From NCBI GenBank assembly GCA_910584215.1, contig CAJTYI010000006.1:1-62701 (forward strand): a stretch of 62,701 nt of DNA. The letters run 5' to 3'. Shown one piece after another: positions 25,532 through 34,461 of this stretch. Each line of letters begins with the position of its first letter. Positions within the stretch are counted from its first letter, which is position 1. A program made the translations under genes and the position numbers. The notes under the pieces were generated by a model. It was not told the origin of the DNA and did no database searches. It was given only the letters and a program-made list of their open reading frames with translations. The stretch comes from an uncultured Roseburia sp. Its GTDB lineage: Bacteria; Bacillota; Clostridia; Lachnospirales; Lachnospiraceae.

Positions 25532-26702
25532 CTTTTATCAGATTCCCGGCGGGGAGGATGTGGTAGTGCGCAATGAGAAGAAGCTGTTGGAGGAGCACGG
25601 CCATGTGGTGCGCACTTACTACCGTAGCAACAGTGAGCTGAATGAGGGAGGCCGCTTTAAAAAGTTTTTGATCCCGTTTACCGCAATCTTTTCGCTCAAA
25701 ACCTACCGCGAGGTCAAAAAGATCATTGAGCAGGAGAACATTGATATCGTGCATGTGCACAATACACTGATGATGATCAGCCCGGCCGTGTTTTATGCGG
25801 CTTTTCACTGTAAAGTGCCTGTGATACAGACGCTGCACAATTTTCGGATGCTCTGCCCGGCGGGCTCTTTTTTCCGGGACAACGTGATCTGCGAGGAGTG
25901 TGTCAATCACGGTATGCGGTGTGCGGTGCGCCACAAGTGTTACCGCAACAGCAAGCTGCAAACGATCGTGAGCGCGGGAATATTAAAGCTTCATCGTATG
26001 CTGGGCACTTATTATCGGGTTAATTTTATCTGCCTGACGGAGTTCAACAAAGAAAAACTTTTGGGGTCCTTAAACCCGGCGAAACAGATTGTAAATCCGC
26101 AACGCATTTATATCAAACCGAATTTTACGTTTGCCGAGGGAATACGGCCTGTACATGAACAGGCGGCGGATGAGTATTTTTTGTTTGCCGGGCGCATCGA
26201 GGCGCTAAAGGGCATAGATGTCGCGATACGGGCATTTGAAAAGCTGCCGGAGGAAAAGCTTTTTATTGCGGGCAGCGGTCCGCTTGAGGAGGAGATGCGG
26301 CGCTATGTCAAGGAGCATCACATGAAAAACATCACCTTCCTGGGATATCTGCAAAAAGAGGAAATGCGCGATAAGTTTTATCATGCCAAAGCCGTCATTA
26401 TGACCTCGCAGTGCTACGAAGCGTTCGCCATGACAATCGCCGAGGCATATTCTTATGGCGTGCCGGTGATCGCGGGGCGCGTGGGCAATATGGAGGGCAT
26501 GGTGAAAGAGGGCGTCACCGGCATGAAATTTACCTATGACTCGGCCGAGGATTTGGCCGTCAAGGTGCGCCAGTTTAATCAGATGGAGCTGGCAGCGCTC
26601 AAACAAAATGCCAGGGATTTTTACGAGAGAAGACTTCGGCCGGAGGACAATTATCGCAAACTGGTCGGTATCTATGAGAGTATTTTACAGGAGAACGCGT
26701 AA
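25500..26702 (+). CDS. Glycosyltransferase family 4
   Basis: A 400-residue GT-B enzyme. It begins RILQIHNFYQIPGGEDVVV, the glycine-rich first loop of many GT4 enzymes, and has the C-terminal donor-site motifs FAGRIEALKGIDVAI, FLGYLQKEEM and CYEAFAMTIAEAYSYG with the E-x7-E pattern. A Cys/His-bearing insert (CEECVNHGMRCAVRHKC) is seen in GT4 proteins of capsule clusters. The start at ATG 25500 overlaps the end of the polymerase gene by 32 bases. Donor and linkage are unknown. Confidence 0.88.
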   Translation: MENYRILQIHNFYQIPGGEDVVVRNEKKLLEEHGHVVRTYYRSNSELNEGGRFKKFLIPFTAIFSLKTYREVKKIIEQENIDIVHVHNTLMMISPAVFYAAFHCKVPVIQTLHNFRMLCPAGSFFRDNVICEECVNHGMRCAVRHKCYRNSKLQTIVSAGILKLHRMLGTYYRVNFICLTEFNKEKLLGSLNPAKQIVNPQRIYIKPNFTFAEGIRPVHEQAADEYFLFAGRIEALKGIDVAIRAFEKLPEEKLFIAGSGPLEEEMRRYVKEHHMKNITFLGYLQKEEMRDKFYHAKAVIMTSQCYEAFAMTIAEAYSYGVPVIAGRVGNMEGMVKEGVTGMKFTYDSAEDLAVKVRQFNQMELAALKQNARDFYERRLRPEDNYRKLVGIYESILQENA

Positions 26703-26741
26703 ACCAGTCATGTGGCAAAAGAAGCAAAGGATGGTCGGATT

Positions 26742-27848
26742 ATGAAGAGAGTAGTGTTTATCACCAATATTCCGTCCCCGTACCGGGTGGATTTTTTTGT
26801 ATATTTGCAAAAACATTATCAGGATTATGAGTTTCACGTTATTTTTTCAGGTGCGGGCATGGAAAACAGAAAATGGCATGTGGAACTGAACGCGCTGAAA
26901 AATGCGGAGTTTTTGCAGTCCAAAACACTGATTTTCCGCAAGCGCTATGATGACCGCTATGTGTTTATCCCCATCGGCGTGGAGCGCGCACTGCGCGAGG
27001 CAAACCCGGATATCGTGGTTGCCATGGAGTATAATCCTACCATTCTTCGGGCCGTGCGCTACTGCGGGAAGAAAAAGATACCGTTTGTAAGCTGGACGGA
27101 CGGCACGGCTCACTCCGAGCGGTCGATCGGCAGGATACAGCGCATGTCGCGCAAGTATATTATCAAGCGGGCGGCAGCGTTTGTGGCGAGCAGCACGGCA
27201 TCCCGCGATAACCAACTGGCGTACGGGGCAGACGAAAAGCGCTGCTTTCTCTCCTACCTGACCGTGGACATCCGCAAATACCTGATGGTCAAAGAGAGTT
27301 ATCACAGCAGAAATCTGATCTATGTTGGGAGCCTGATACAGCGAAAGGGCCTTGATCTGCTCTTTCCCGCCCTGGCACAGACGAGTGACGATATTCATCT
27401 TATCATTGTCGGTGAGGGACCGGAAAAGCCGTTCCTTTTGGAGCAGGCAAAGAAGCTGGGCATTATGGACCGCCTTGATTTTAAGGGGTTTGTGGAGGGG
27501 GAGGCGCTGCGCGCGCTCTATGCGTCCGCCGATGCCTTTATTCTGCCCACCCGCGAAGACTGTTACGGTCTGGTACTGCTGGAAGCGATGTGTGCCTCGC
27601 TGCCGGTGATTGCGTCAAAATACGCGGACGGCGCCAAGGACTTGATTGAAGAGGGAGCAAACGGTTTGATCGTTGACCCGGACCATACAGAAGAACTCGC
27701 CGCTGCCATCAACGAGCTTATGAATGAAAGTGATCTGGCGGCTATGGGAAAAAGGAGCTATGAACGGGCAAAACTGTTTTCTTTTGCGCATGTGGCAGGC
27801 GGCTGCATGGATGCGATCCATTGTTGTCTGGGGGAAGAATCAACATAA
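26742..27848 (+). CDS. Glycosyltransferase family 4
   Basis: A 368-residue GT-B enzyme: N-terminal MKRVVFITNIPSPYRVDFF, then YVGSLIQRKGLDLLFPAL, DFKGFVEGEALRALY and the donor-binding REDCYGLVLLEAMCASLPVI with the E-x7-E pair. ATG 26742 follows AAGGATGGTCGGATT. It adds one sugar to the lipid-linked unit on the cytosolic face (inferred from the family). The specificity is not readable. Confidence 0.9.
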   Translation: MKRVVFITNIPSPYRVDFFVYLQKHYQDYEFHVIFSGAGMENRKWHVELNALKNAEFLQSKTLIFRKRYDDRYVFIPIGVERALREANPDIVVAMEYNPTILRAVRYCGKKKIPFVSWTDGTAHSERSIGRIQRMSRKYIIKRAAAFVASSTASRDNQLAYGADEKRCFLSYLTVDIRKYLMVKESYHSRNLIYVGSLIQRKGLDLLFPALAQTSDDIHLIIVGEGPEKPFLLEQAKKLGIMDRLDFKGFVEGEALRALYASADAFILPTREDCYGLVLLEAMCASLPVIASKYADGAKDLIEEGANGLIVDPDHTEELAAAINELMNESDLAAMGKRSYERAKLFSFAHVAGGCMDAIHCCLGEEST

Positions 27849-27888
27849 CTCTTTTTATTCCCGGGTTTGAGCGGGCATGAGGTAATCT

Positions 27889-29016
27889 ATGAAAAAAAAG
27901 ATATTATTTAACGGACTGGGCAACCGGGGGTGGATCGGCGGTCTGTACTATCTAAAAAATATACTGTTCAGTTGTATGCAGAGTGAAGCGATCAAAAGCA
28001 GATTTGACTTTGTGGTGTTAATCGACCCCAAACACGCGGACATTTTTGAGAGCTTTCGCGGCAAAGCCGATATCCGCGTTTATGAGGGGGGCAGCAAGTT
28101 AAAACTTGCGCTCTATGAGATGCGCCTCATATGGTTTGGCGGTGTTAAATACTGCTACGCACTGGAGCTTAACAAAATCGGTAAATTATTTGCAAAGCGC
28201 GGTATTTTTTGGATTCCCGATTTTCAGCATAAGAACCTGCCGGAATTCTTTTCTGAGGAAGAGCTGGCGAAGAAAGACGCCAATTTTCTGGAAGTGACAA
28301 GCCGCAGTAACCCGCTGGTGCTCAGCAGCGAAGATGCAAAATGCGATCTCGAACGTTTTTATCCCGATCATCGGTGCAGGGTGGAGGTGGTACATTTTGT
28401 ATCCTATATCGAGCCCGAGATACGCGCCGTGACGCCCGAAGTGGAGACGGCTGTCAGGGAAAAGTTTCATCTCGGCCGCAAATACATTTATCTGCCCAAT
28501 CAGTTCTGGCAGCATAAGAATCATCTGGTGGCCGTGCAGGCGATCGAGATTTTGCGCCGTCAGGGGCGCCTAAAGGAGTATGACTTTGTGTTTACCGGCA
28601 ATCTGGAGGACTACCGCAACCCCGCGTATATTGATCGCTTAAAAGAGATTATGCAGGCGCCGGAAGTGAAAGACTGTATCCGGCTTTTGGGGTTTGTGGA
28701 CCGGACGGAGCAGCTTGCAATCATGAAGCAGGCCTGCTTTATCGTCCAGCCGTCGCTCTGTGAGGGATGGGGCACTGTCTTAGAGGACGCAAAGGTTCTC
28801 GATAAGACCGTGCTGCTGTCCGATATTCCGGTGCACCGGGAGCAGAAAAATGAGAAGTGCCATTTATTCCCCGCCGATTCGCCAAAGGAGCTGGCCCGGC
28901 TGATGGAGAAAGTCAGCTGTATGGAGTCGGCGGAGAGTATTGAGAGTGGAATTGCCAATATGTACCGTGAGGCTGCAAGGTACGCCAAAGCGCTTGAGCG
29001 GGTTTTTTGCCGGTAA
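27889..29016 (+). CDS. Glycosyltransferase family 4
   Basis: A 375-residue GT-B enzyme opening with MKKKILFNGLGNRGWIGGLYYL, with YLPNQFWQHKNHLVAVQAI, RLLGFVDRTEQLAIM and CEGWGTVLEDAKVLDKTVLLSD in the donor half. The NQFWQHKNH stretch is typical of mannosyl- or rhamnosyltransferase-like GT4 enzymes, but the sugar cannot be assigned. ATG 27889 is preceded by TTGAGCGGGCATGAGGTAAT, a looser version of the AAGGCATGGTTAT element; GAGGT there is a good ribosome site. Confidence 0.87.
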   Translation: MKKKILFNGLGNRGWIGGLYYLKNILFSCMQSEAIKSRFDFVVLIDPKHADIFESFRGKADIRVYEGGSKLKLALYEMRLIWFGGVKYCYALELNKIGKLFAKRGIFWIPDFQHKNLPEFFSEEELAKKDANFLEVTSRSNPLVLSSEDAKCDLERFYPDHRCRVEVVHFVSYIEPEIRAVTPEVETAVREKFHLGRKYIYLPNQFWQHKNHLVAVQAIEILRRQGRLKEYDFVFTGNLEDYRNPAYIDRLKEIMQAPEVKDCIRLLGFVDRTEQLAIMKQACFIVQPSLCEGWGTVLEDAKVLDKTVLLSDIPVHREQKNEKCHLFPADSPKELARLMEKVSCMESAESIESGIANMYREAARYAKALERVFCR

Positions 29017-29086
29017 GCGTTTGGCGGAGGGATGTGCACGAGTTTTGTAAGGCAGTTATTGCTTTGCAGGCAGCAGGAGTCGGTGC

Positions 29087-29115
29087 GGGAAACGTGAGAG
29101 GGGAAAACGTTTCCC
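29087..29115 (+). promoter_or_regulatory. Hairpin GGGAAACGT / ACGTTTCCC in the gap before the epimerase gene
   Basis: A perfect 9-bp stem with an 11-base loop in the 130-base gap 29017-29146. There is no U-tract. AACGTGAGA...AAACGTTT is shared with the hairpins in the 41-bp repeat at 58650-58725. Confidence 0.6.
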
Positions 29116-29146
29116 TGCATATTGGAATCAGAAAGGTTTGTGCGCT

Positions 29147-30061
29147 ATGAAGAGAATGGTGATTACCGGCATCGGTGGTTTTATCGGCCAGAATGCCAAG
29201 GAGTATTTTGAAAAAGAGTATGAGATCATTGGCATCGGTCTTGCGGCCGATTACCGCGACGGAAAGAGCCCGGTGTGCTATTATCAGTGTAATATGTCAA
29301 AAAGCGAGGCGGAGCTTTCCAATATATTGACGGATGTACAGCCGGACGTGATCTTACACTGTGCCGGCAGTGCAAATGTCGGGGCTTCCGTGGTCAATCC
29401 CGTTGCCGATCTCGAGGGAAATCTGCACAGCCTCTATCATCTGCTGCTGGCTCTTCGCGCGTTTGAAAAGAGGCCGAAAGTGATTTTCTTTTCGAGTGCG
29501 GGCGTCTACGGCAACCCCGCGCGCCTGCCGATTCGGGAGACGGACGCGCCGGCCCCGATCTCTCCGTATGGTCTGCACAAGCTGATGTGTGAACAGCTCT
29601 GTCATTATTACAATGTCGTGCACGGATACCAGGTGCGCGCAATCCGCATTTTTTCCGCCTACGGAGTGGGGCTGCACAAGCAGCTTCTGTGGGATATCTA
29701 CCAGAAATACGAAAAATCGGGGGAGATTTCTCTGTTTGGGACGGGGAAGGAGAGCCGGGACTTTATTCATGTGCTTGATATTATGCAGGCGATCCGCCTG
29801 ATCTTAAATTATAAGGGCGGCGAGGAAGTGTTCAATGTGGCCAACGGCGAGGAGGTCTCGATCGCCGAAATCGCGGCAATCTACGCGAAAAAATTGGGGG
29901 AGGGTCAGCGTATTGTGCGCTTTAACGGGGAAACAAAGGTGGGCGATCCCCTAAATTGGCGCGCCGATATCTCACTGTTAAAGAGTCTCGGGTACAAAAA
30001 GAGCGTGGACTTGGAACAGGGGATCGGTGATTATGTCGACTGGGTGCGCGCCGGACAATAG
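29147..30061 (+). CDS. NAD-dependent sugar epimerase/dehydratase (SDR)
   Basis: A 304-residue extended short-chain dehydrogenase: GIGGFIGQN near the N-terminus (7-15; the usual GxxGxxG), FFSSAGVYG, and a YGLHK catalytic Tyr/Lys pair. The C-terminal half (GKESRDFIHVLDIMQAI, VFNVANGEEVSIAEI) is as in UDP-sugar 4-epimerases. It probably supplies a nucleotide sugar for this cluster; the exact reaction is open. ATG 29147 has AAAGG 10 bases upstream. Confidence 0.85.
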   Translation: MKRMVITGIGGFIGQNAKEYFEKEYEIIGIGLAADYRDGKSPVCYYQCNMSKSEAELSNILTDVQPDVILHCAGSANVGASVVNPVADLEGNLHSLYHLLLALRAFEKRPKVIFFSSAGVYGNPARLPIRETDAPAPISPYGLHKLMCEQLCHYYNVVHGYQVRAIRIFSAYGVGLHKQLLWDIYQKYEKSGEISLFGTGKESRDFIHVLDIMQAIRLILNYKGGEEVFNVANGEEVSIAEIAAIYAKKLGEGQRIVRFNGETKVGDPLNWRADISLLKSLGYKKSVDLEQGIGDYVDWVRAGQ

Positions 30062-30063
30062 GA

Positions 30064-30079
30064 GCAGGCTGCGGCCTGC
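30064..30079 (+). promoter_or_regulatory. GC-rich hairpin after the epimerase gene
   Basis: GCAGGC-TGCG-GCCTGC directly after the stop codon: a 6-bp stem with no U-tract. It is possibly a processing or stabilising hairpin. Confidence 0.4.
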
Positions 30080-30116
30080 ATTACAGCACTGACTGTGGAA
30101 AGGCAGAGGGACAGGG

Positions 30117-31064
30117 ATGGAACAGAAAAGAGAACAGATCGCGCCGGTGATTGTATTTACATACAACAGGCCGGAGCACACGAAACGAACCATAGAGGCG
30201 TTGGCGGGCAACGATCTGGCAGAAAGGACCGATTTGTATATTTATTCCGATGCGCCCAAGCGGGAGGCTGACCGGGATAAGGTGCAGGCGGTCAGGGATT
30301 ATGCCGCCCATGTGGAAGGGTTTGCAAGCGTCCATCTGGTGGAGCGGGAAGAAAATTTTGGCCTGGCCAAAAATATCATCCGCGGCGTGACCGAGATCGT
30401 AAACCAGTACGGCGTTGTCATTGTTTTGGAGGATGATCTGATTACCAACCGCTTTTTTCTACAGTTTATGAACGACGCGCTCCATCATTATAAGGATTGC
30501 AAGCGCGTGACCGGCGTGACGGGATTTTCCCATTTCGACGATACGGTTCGTATGCAGGAAGAGTCTTATTTTCATACGCTCACGGGCACCAGCTGGTCGT
30601 GGGGCACATGGGAGGATCGATGGAGATATTTTGACGAGATTTGCGTCGACTGGACGGAGATGATTGAGAACAGGCGGCTCAGAAGGCAGTTTAACTACGA
30701 CAATTCTTACGATTTTTACCGGATTATGAAGATGCAGCAGACGGATAAAAATACCAACTCCTGGGCGATACGCTGGTATTGGGCCAACTTTAAAAAGAGC
30801 GGCTATATTTTATCGCCGACAAAGTCGCTTGTCAGCAATGAGGGATGGGACGGAACCGGTGAGCACTGCGGTAGAGAGAGCAAGGCGATGTTTTATCACA
30901 TGCTTGCCACGGACCGGCCGATTACCTATTTTCCATCCAATATTGCTGAGACGAGTAAGACGCGCAGGCGTTTAAAGCGCATCCTGCGCAGGGAGTACCA
31001 GCCGAGTCTAATAAAGCGCGTCTACAACAGGGTTGCGCGCAAAAATTATGTCGGAAAAGCTTAA
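30117..31064 (+). CDS. Glycosyltransferase family 2-like (GT-A)
   Basis: A 315-residue GT-A enzyme. APVIVFTYNRPEHTKRTIEAL forms the first strand and loop, ENFGLAKNIIRGV follows, and VIVLEDDLITN is the metal-binding D-x-D-like site. TGTSWSWGTWEDRW and SNEGWDGTGEHCG are characteristic of a GT2-like group found in capsule clusters. The C-terminus is basic, suggesting membrane-surface association. AGGGACAGGG precedes ATG 30117. Confidence 0.82.
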   Translation: MEQKREQIAPVIVFTYNRPEHTKRTIEALAGNDLAERTDLYIYSDAPKREADRDKVQAVRDYAAHVEGFASVHLVEREENFGLAKNIIRGVTEIVNQYGVVIVLEDDLITNRFFLQFMNDALHHYKDCKRVTGVTGFSHFDDTVRMQEESYFHTLTGTSWSWGTWEDRWRYFDEICVDWTEMIENRRLRRQFNYDNSYDFYRIMKMQQTDKNTNSWAIRWYWANFKKSGYILSPTKSLVSNEGWDGTGEHCGRESKAMFYHMLATDRPITYFPSNIAETSKTRRRLKRILRREYQPSLIKRVYNRVARKNYVGKA

Positions 31065-31143
31065 AAGACGGATGGATGACATGAGACAAAAACAGTGTAT
31101 CCTTTGACTCGATGGATGGGAAGAGAGGGAAATTCAGACAGAT

Positions 31144-31947
31144 ATGAGAAAGATTTTGGCCATTTTTACCTGCTTTAACCGCAGGGAACTGACGAGGCGC
31201 AGCATGGAGACGCTCTCGCACAATCAAAATGTCAAGTTCGACTTTGTGATTGTCGATGATAACAGCACCGACGGCACAAAAGAAATGCTTATGGAGATGC
31301 CGCAGAAGATCGATCTGGTATCCGGCGATGGCAGTCTTTTCTGGAACGGCGGTATGCATAAGGCGATCGAGCATGTCAAAAAAGAACATGCCGACTATGC
31401 ATATTACATGTTGATGAATGATGATACCCGCTTTTTTGACGGTATATTCGACGAGATGGAACCGTTTCTAAAAGAGGACGAGGTGCTTGTGGGTGCGATC
31501 TGCGGGGAACACGGCGAGTTAAGTTATGGCGGGATTAAATATACAAAAGGCATTAAGTATGATAAACTCGGACCTGAGGGCGCCGGCGTCAATTGTTCTA
31601 CGTTCAATGCCAACTGTGCGATTATTCCCCGTGAGATCTTTATGCGGGTGGGCATAGACCCTTATTACAAGCACAGCATCGGAGATTTTGACTATGGACT
31701 TCAGATCAGCAGACTGGGGTATCCGATACACATTTTCCACAAATATGTGGGGGAGTGCAATGACAATTCGCTGCTTTTGACCTGGCAGGATGCGTCGCTG
31801 CCCAGGATAAAAAGGCTGCGCTTAAAGGAGAGCAGAAAGGGTCTGCCGTTTGGTGACTGGTTTCATTTTCTGCGCCGCAATTTTGGGCTGGGAACGGCGA
31901 TTGTGCGCTCGTTTACGCCGTACATTAAGATTTTGATAAAGAAATAG
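31144..31947 (+). CDS. Glycosyltransferase family 2
   Basis: A 267-residue GT-A enzyme with AIFTCFNRRELTRRSMETL, FVIVDDNSTDGTKEM, LFWNGGMHKAIEH and the MLMNDDTRFF acidic motif. FNANCAIIPREIFMRVG and GDFDYGLQISRLG resemble rhamnosyltransferase-type GT2 enzymes. It is followed at 23 bases by the ACP gene. The donor is unproven, but dTDP-rhamnose is made in this locus. Confidence 0.87.
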   Translation: MRKILAIFTCFNRRELTRRSMETLSHNQNVKFDFVIVDDNSTDGTKEMLMEMPQKIDLVSGDGSLFWNGGMHKAIEHVKKEHADYAYYMLMNDDTRFFDGIFDEMEPFLKEDEVLVGAICGEHGELSYGGIKYTKGIKYDKLGPEGAGVNCSTFNANCAIIPREIFMRVGIDPYYKHSIGDFDYGLQISRLGYPIHIFHKYVGECNDNSLLLTWQDASLPRIKRLRLKESRKGLPFGDWFHFLRRNFGLGTAIVRSFTPYIKILIKK

Positions 31948-31969
31948 GAATCATAGAGAGGAATTTATT

Positions 31970-32182
31970 ATGCAGGAATTTATTCAGTTTATCGCGGAAA
32001 TATTGGAAGTGGAGCCGGGGACACTCACACTGGAATCGACGCAGGAGGAGATTGAGACGTGGGATTCTCTGATGCAGCTGCGTCTTGTGGGTGAAGTGGA
32101 GACAAGATATGGCATCACGATTCCCATGGAGGAGATCTCGGATATTAAGACGATCGGTGATTTTTACCGTTTTGTGAAATAA
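31970..32182 (+). CDS. Acyl carrier protein
   Basis: A 70-residue carrier protein with the phosphopantetheine attachment serine in WDSLMQL (Ser33), acidic helices and the usual ACP length. AGAGAGGAATTTATT precedes ATG 31970. It sits directly upstream of an FkbH-type HAD protein and a hexapeptide acyltransferase, so it is very likely not the fatty-acid ACP. It would be a dedicated carrier for a short acyl group, probably D-glyceroyl, used to modify a polysaccharide (inferred from gene context). Confidence 0.88.
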   Translation: MQEFIQFIAEILEVEPGTLTLESTQEEIETWDSLMQLRLVGEVETRYGITIPMEEISDIKTIGDFYRFVK

Positions 32183-32233
32183 GAGCAGAGAGGTCAGAAA
32201 GCAGAGAAGAGCAAAAGGCGGAGGTAGAAAGTT

Positions 32234-33883
32234 TTGAGACTTGCCATTCTTTCCAATGTCAACCTGGACATGCTGTCAGGACTGTTAAAAAAGGAATATG
32301 AGGTGTTTTTGCCCGAAGGGTATGGCGGCTGGGTGACCTACGCCCTCAATCAGCGCGAGGACATGGCGGCGTTTGGAGCGGACTGCATTTTTTTGCTGCT
32401 GGACGGAGCCGAGCTGGTGCGCGGGTTAAAAAAGGAGCAGTATGAGGACGCGTTCGATAGCGCCTTAGAGTATATTCGCGGTCTGGCCGCCCATTATGAG
32501 AAGAGTCTGCTGTTTGTCTCCACGCTTGATATTATGCCGGAGCGCGTGGCGGCGGGCGACGCCGCGGACGGAGGGCTTTTGGCGGCCGCGCTCTGGGAAC
32601 AAAAGCTGGGAGCGCTTTTAGCGGAAAATCACCGCATACACCGTTTTCCGCTTGCGGAACTGATTGCCGACTATGGCAGGAGCCGTTTTTATTCGCGTAA
32701 GTTTTGGTATATGGGTTCCATTCCCTACGATATGCAGGCGCTGCACCTGTTGGCGCAGGAGATCAGAACGTGTCTCTCCAAGGTGGGGCGGGCGCGCTGC
32801 AAGGTGCTCGTGACCGATCTCGACAATACACTCTGGGGCGGCGTGATCGGAGAGGACGGCGCAGAGGGAATTGCGCTTGGCAGCGCGCACCAGGGAGCCG
32901 TCTACCAGGACGCCCAGAGACAGCTTTTGCGCATGAAGGAACAGGGGGTGCTGCTGGCGGTCGCCTCTAAAAACAACAGAGACGATGTTGATGCGGCTTT
33001 TGCGCATCCGCAGATGATTTTGAAAGAGGAAGACTTTGCCGTGATCGCCTGCAATTGGGAGCCCAAGGCCGAAAATATCGCGAAGATGGCAAAAGAGCTG
33101 AATCTTGGGTTGGACGCTTTTGTGTTTTTGGATGACAATGAGGCGGAACGGGAGGCGGTGCGCATCGCGCTCCCACAGGTAAACGTTGCGGGTTTTCCAA
33201 CGGATATGACGGGATATGCCGATTTTCTCGCAGCGCTCTATGAATCGTATTTCTTTCAGTGGCGCACAACGGGAGAGGACCTGGAGAAGACGAGCCAGTA
33301 CCGGGCGGAGCGTTTGCGCCGGGAACAAAAAGAGGCCGCGGTCTCCTATGAGGATTACTTGCGGTCACTGAGGATTAAGATTCGCATTGCGGGAGTGACG
33401 CAAACGCGCAAGGAGCGTGCTTTACAGTTGATGAATAAGACCAATCAGTTTAACACGCAGACACTGCGCATGGAAGCGCCTGAGATGGAAGCGTATTTAA
33501 AGGGCGGCGGCAGACTGCTGCTGGCGGAAGTATCCGATAAATACGGCAGCAGCGGCTGGACGGCGGAGTTTTTGTATCACAGGGAAGATCATACGGTGAT
33601 GGTGGATAATTTTTTGATGAGCTGCCGGATTATGGGCAGACAGATTGAGCACGCCATTGTAGATCATATATTGCGGCGCCTGCGGGAACAGGGCGTGGAG
33701 GTAGTACAGGCTGCCTATAAGAGGTCAGCGAAGAATAAGCCGGTGGAACAATTGTGGCAGCAGTTTGGGTTTGCGCAGACACAAGAGACGGAGGGCTGCG
33801 TTCGTTTTGAGTTGAAACTGGCGGACTACATAGCGCCGCCGCAAGCAGGTATCCACAGTGTGATATGGGAGGATGAAGTATGA
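32234..33883 (+). CDS. FkbH-like HAD-IIIC protein (predicted glyceryl-ACP synthase)
   Basis: A 549-residue FkbH-like protein. A ~190-residue N-terminal domain precedes the HAD core with nucleophile motif DLDNTLW (Asp195, Asp197), SKNN near 250 and VFLDDNEAERE. The C-terminal part (DKYGSSGWTAEF, NFLMSCRIMGRQIEHAIV) is the GNAT-like region of this family. FkbH proteins dephosphorylate 1,3-bisphosphoglycerate and load the D-glyceroyl unit onto an ACP (known from polyketide pathways). Here the ACP is just upstream and an acyltransferase overlaps the stop. Start TTG 32234 has GGAGG 10 bases upstream. Confidence 0.88.
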   Translation: MRLAILSNVNLDMLSGLLKKEYEVFLPEGYGGWVTYALNQREDMAAFGADCIFLLLDGAELVRGLKKEQYEDAFDSALEYIRGLAAHYEKSLLFVSTLDIMPERVAAGDAADGGLLAAALWEQKLGALLAENHRIHRFPLAELIADYGRSRFYSRKFWYMGSIPYDMQALHLLAQEIRTCLSKVGRARCKVLVTDLDNTLWGGVIGEDGAEGIALGSAHQGAVYQDAQRQLLRMKEQGVLLAVASKNNRDDVDAAFAHPQMILKEEDFAVIACNWEPKAENIAKMAKELNLGLDAFVFLDDNEAEREAVRIALPQVNVAGFPTDMTGYADFLAALYESYFFQWRTTGEDLEKTSQYRAERLRREQKEAAVSYEDYLRSLRIKIRIAGVTQTRKERALQLMNKTNQFNTQTLRMEAPEMEAYLKGGGRLLLAEVSDKYGSSGWTAEFLYHREDHTVMVDNFLMSCRIMGRQIEHAIVDHILRRLREQGVEVVQAAYKRSAKNKPVEQLWQQFGFAQTQETEGCVRFELKLADYIAPPQAGIHSVIWEDEV

Positions 33884-34449
33884 TGACAAGTTTTTATAGT
33901 GAAGAAGAGTTAAAGGAAATTGGCTTTGCCCGCCTGGGACGCGATGTGATGATCAGCCGCAAGGCGAGTATCTATGGAGCATCCTCCATTGCGATCGGCA
34001 GTCACGTGCGAATCGACGATTTTTGTGTGTTGAGCGGAAACATTACGATCGGAAATTATGTCCACATCGCAGTTATGACGGCGCTGTTTGGCGGTACGGC
34101 GGGAATTACGTTTGAGGATTATACGGCTATCTCCTCACGCTGCGCGGTATACGCCGCGAGCGACGATTATTCGGGGCAATATATGACGAACCCGACGGTC
34201 CCGTCAAAATATACGCATGTCATCGAGGCTCCGGTATTGATTAAAAAGCACTCGATCATCGGCACGGGGTCGACCATTATGCAGGGCGTGACCTTAGAGG
34301 AGGGGACGGCGCTTGGCGCGATGACCTTTGCCACAAAAGACACAAAGCCGTGGGGCATCTACATGGGTTTCCAGTGCGTGCGGGTCAAAGACCGCAGCAG
34401 GGGACTTTTGGATATCGATCTGTCGGAGCTTGACGAGGATGTAAATTAG
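33880..34449 (+). CDS. Hexapeptide-repeat acyltransferase (left-handed beta-helix)
   Basis: A 189-residue acyltransferase of the left-handed beta-helix type, with repeats such as ISRKASIYGASSIAIGSHV, ITIGNYVHIAVMTALFGG and a KKHSIIGTGSTIMQGVTLEEG coil, related to CatB/sialate-acetyltransferase-like proteins. ATGA overlap with the FkbH gene implies coupled translation. Members usually use acetyl-CoA, but the tight linkage to an ACP and a glyceryl-ACP synthase suggests that it transfers the acyl group from ACP to a sugar. The donor preference is not visible from sequence. Confidence 0.85.
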   Translation: MMTSFYSEEELKEIGFARLGRDVMISRKASIYGASSIAIGSHVRIDDFCVLSGNITIGNYVHIAVMTALFGGTAGITFEDYTAISSRCAVYAASDDYSGQYMTNPTVPSKYTHVIEAPVLIKKHSIIGTGSTIMQGVTLEEGTALGAMTFATKDTKPWGIYMGFQCVRVKDRSRGLLDIDLSELDEDVN

Positions 34450-34461
34450 GAGGAGCAAAAG

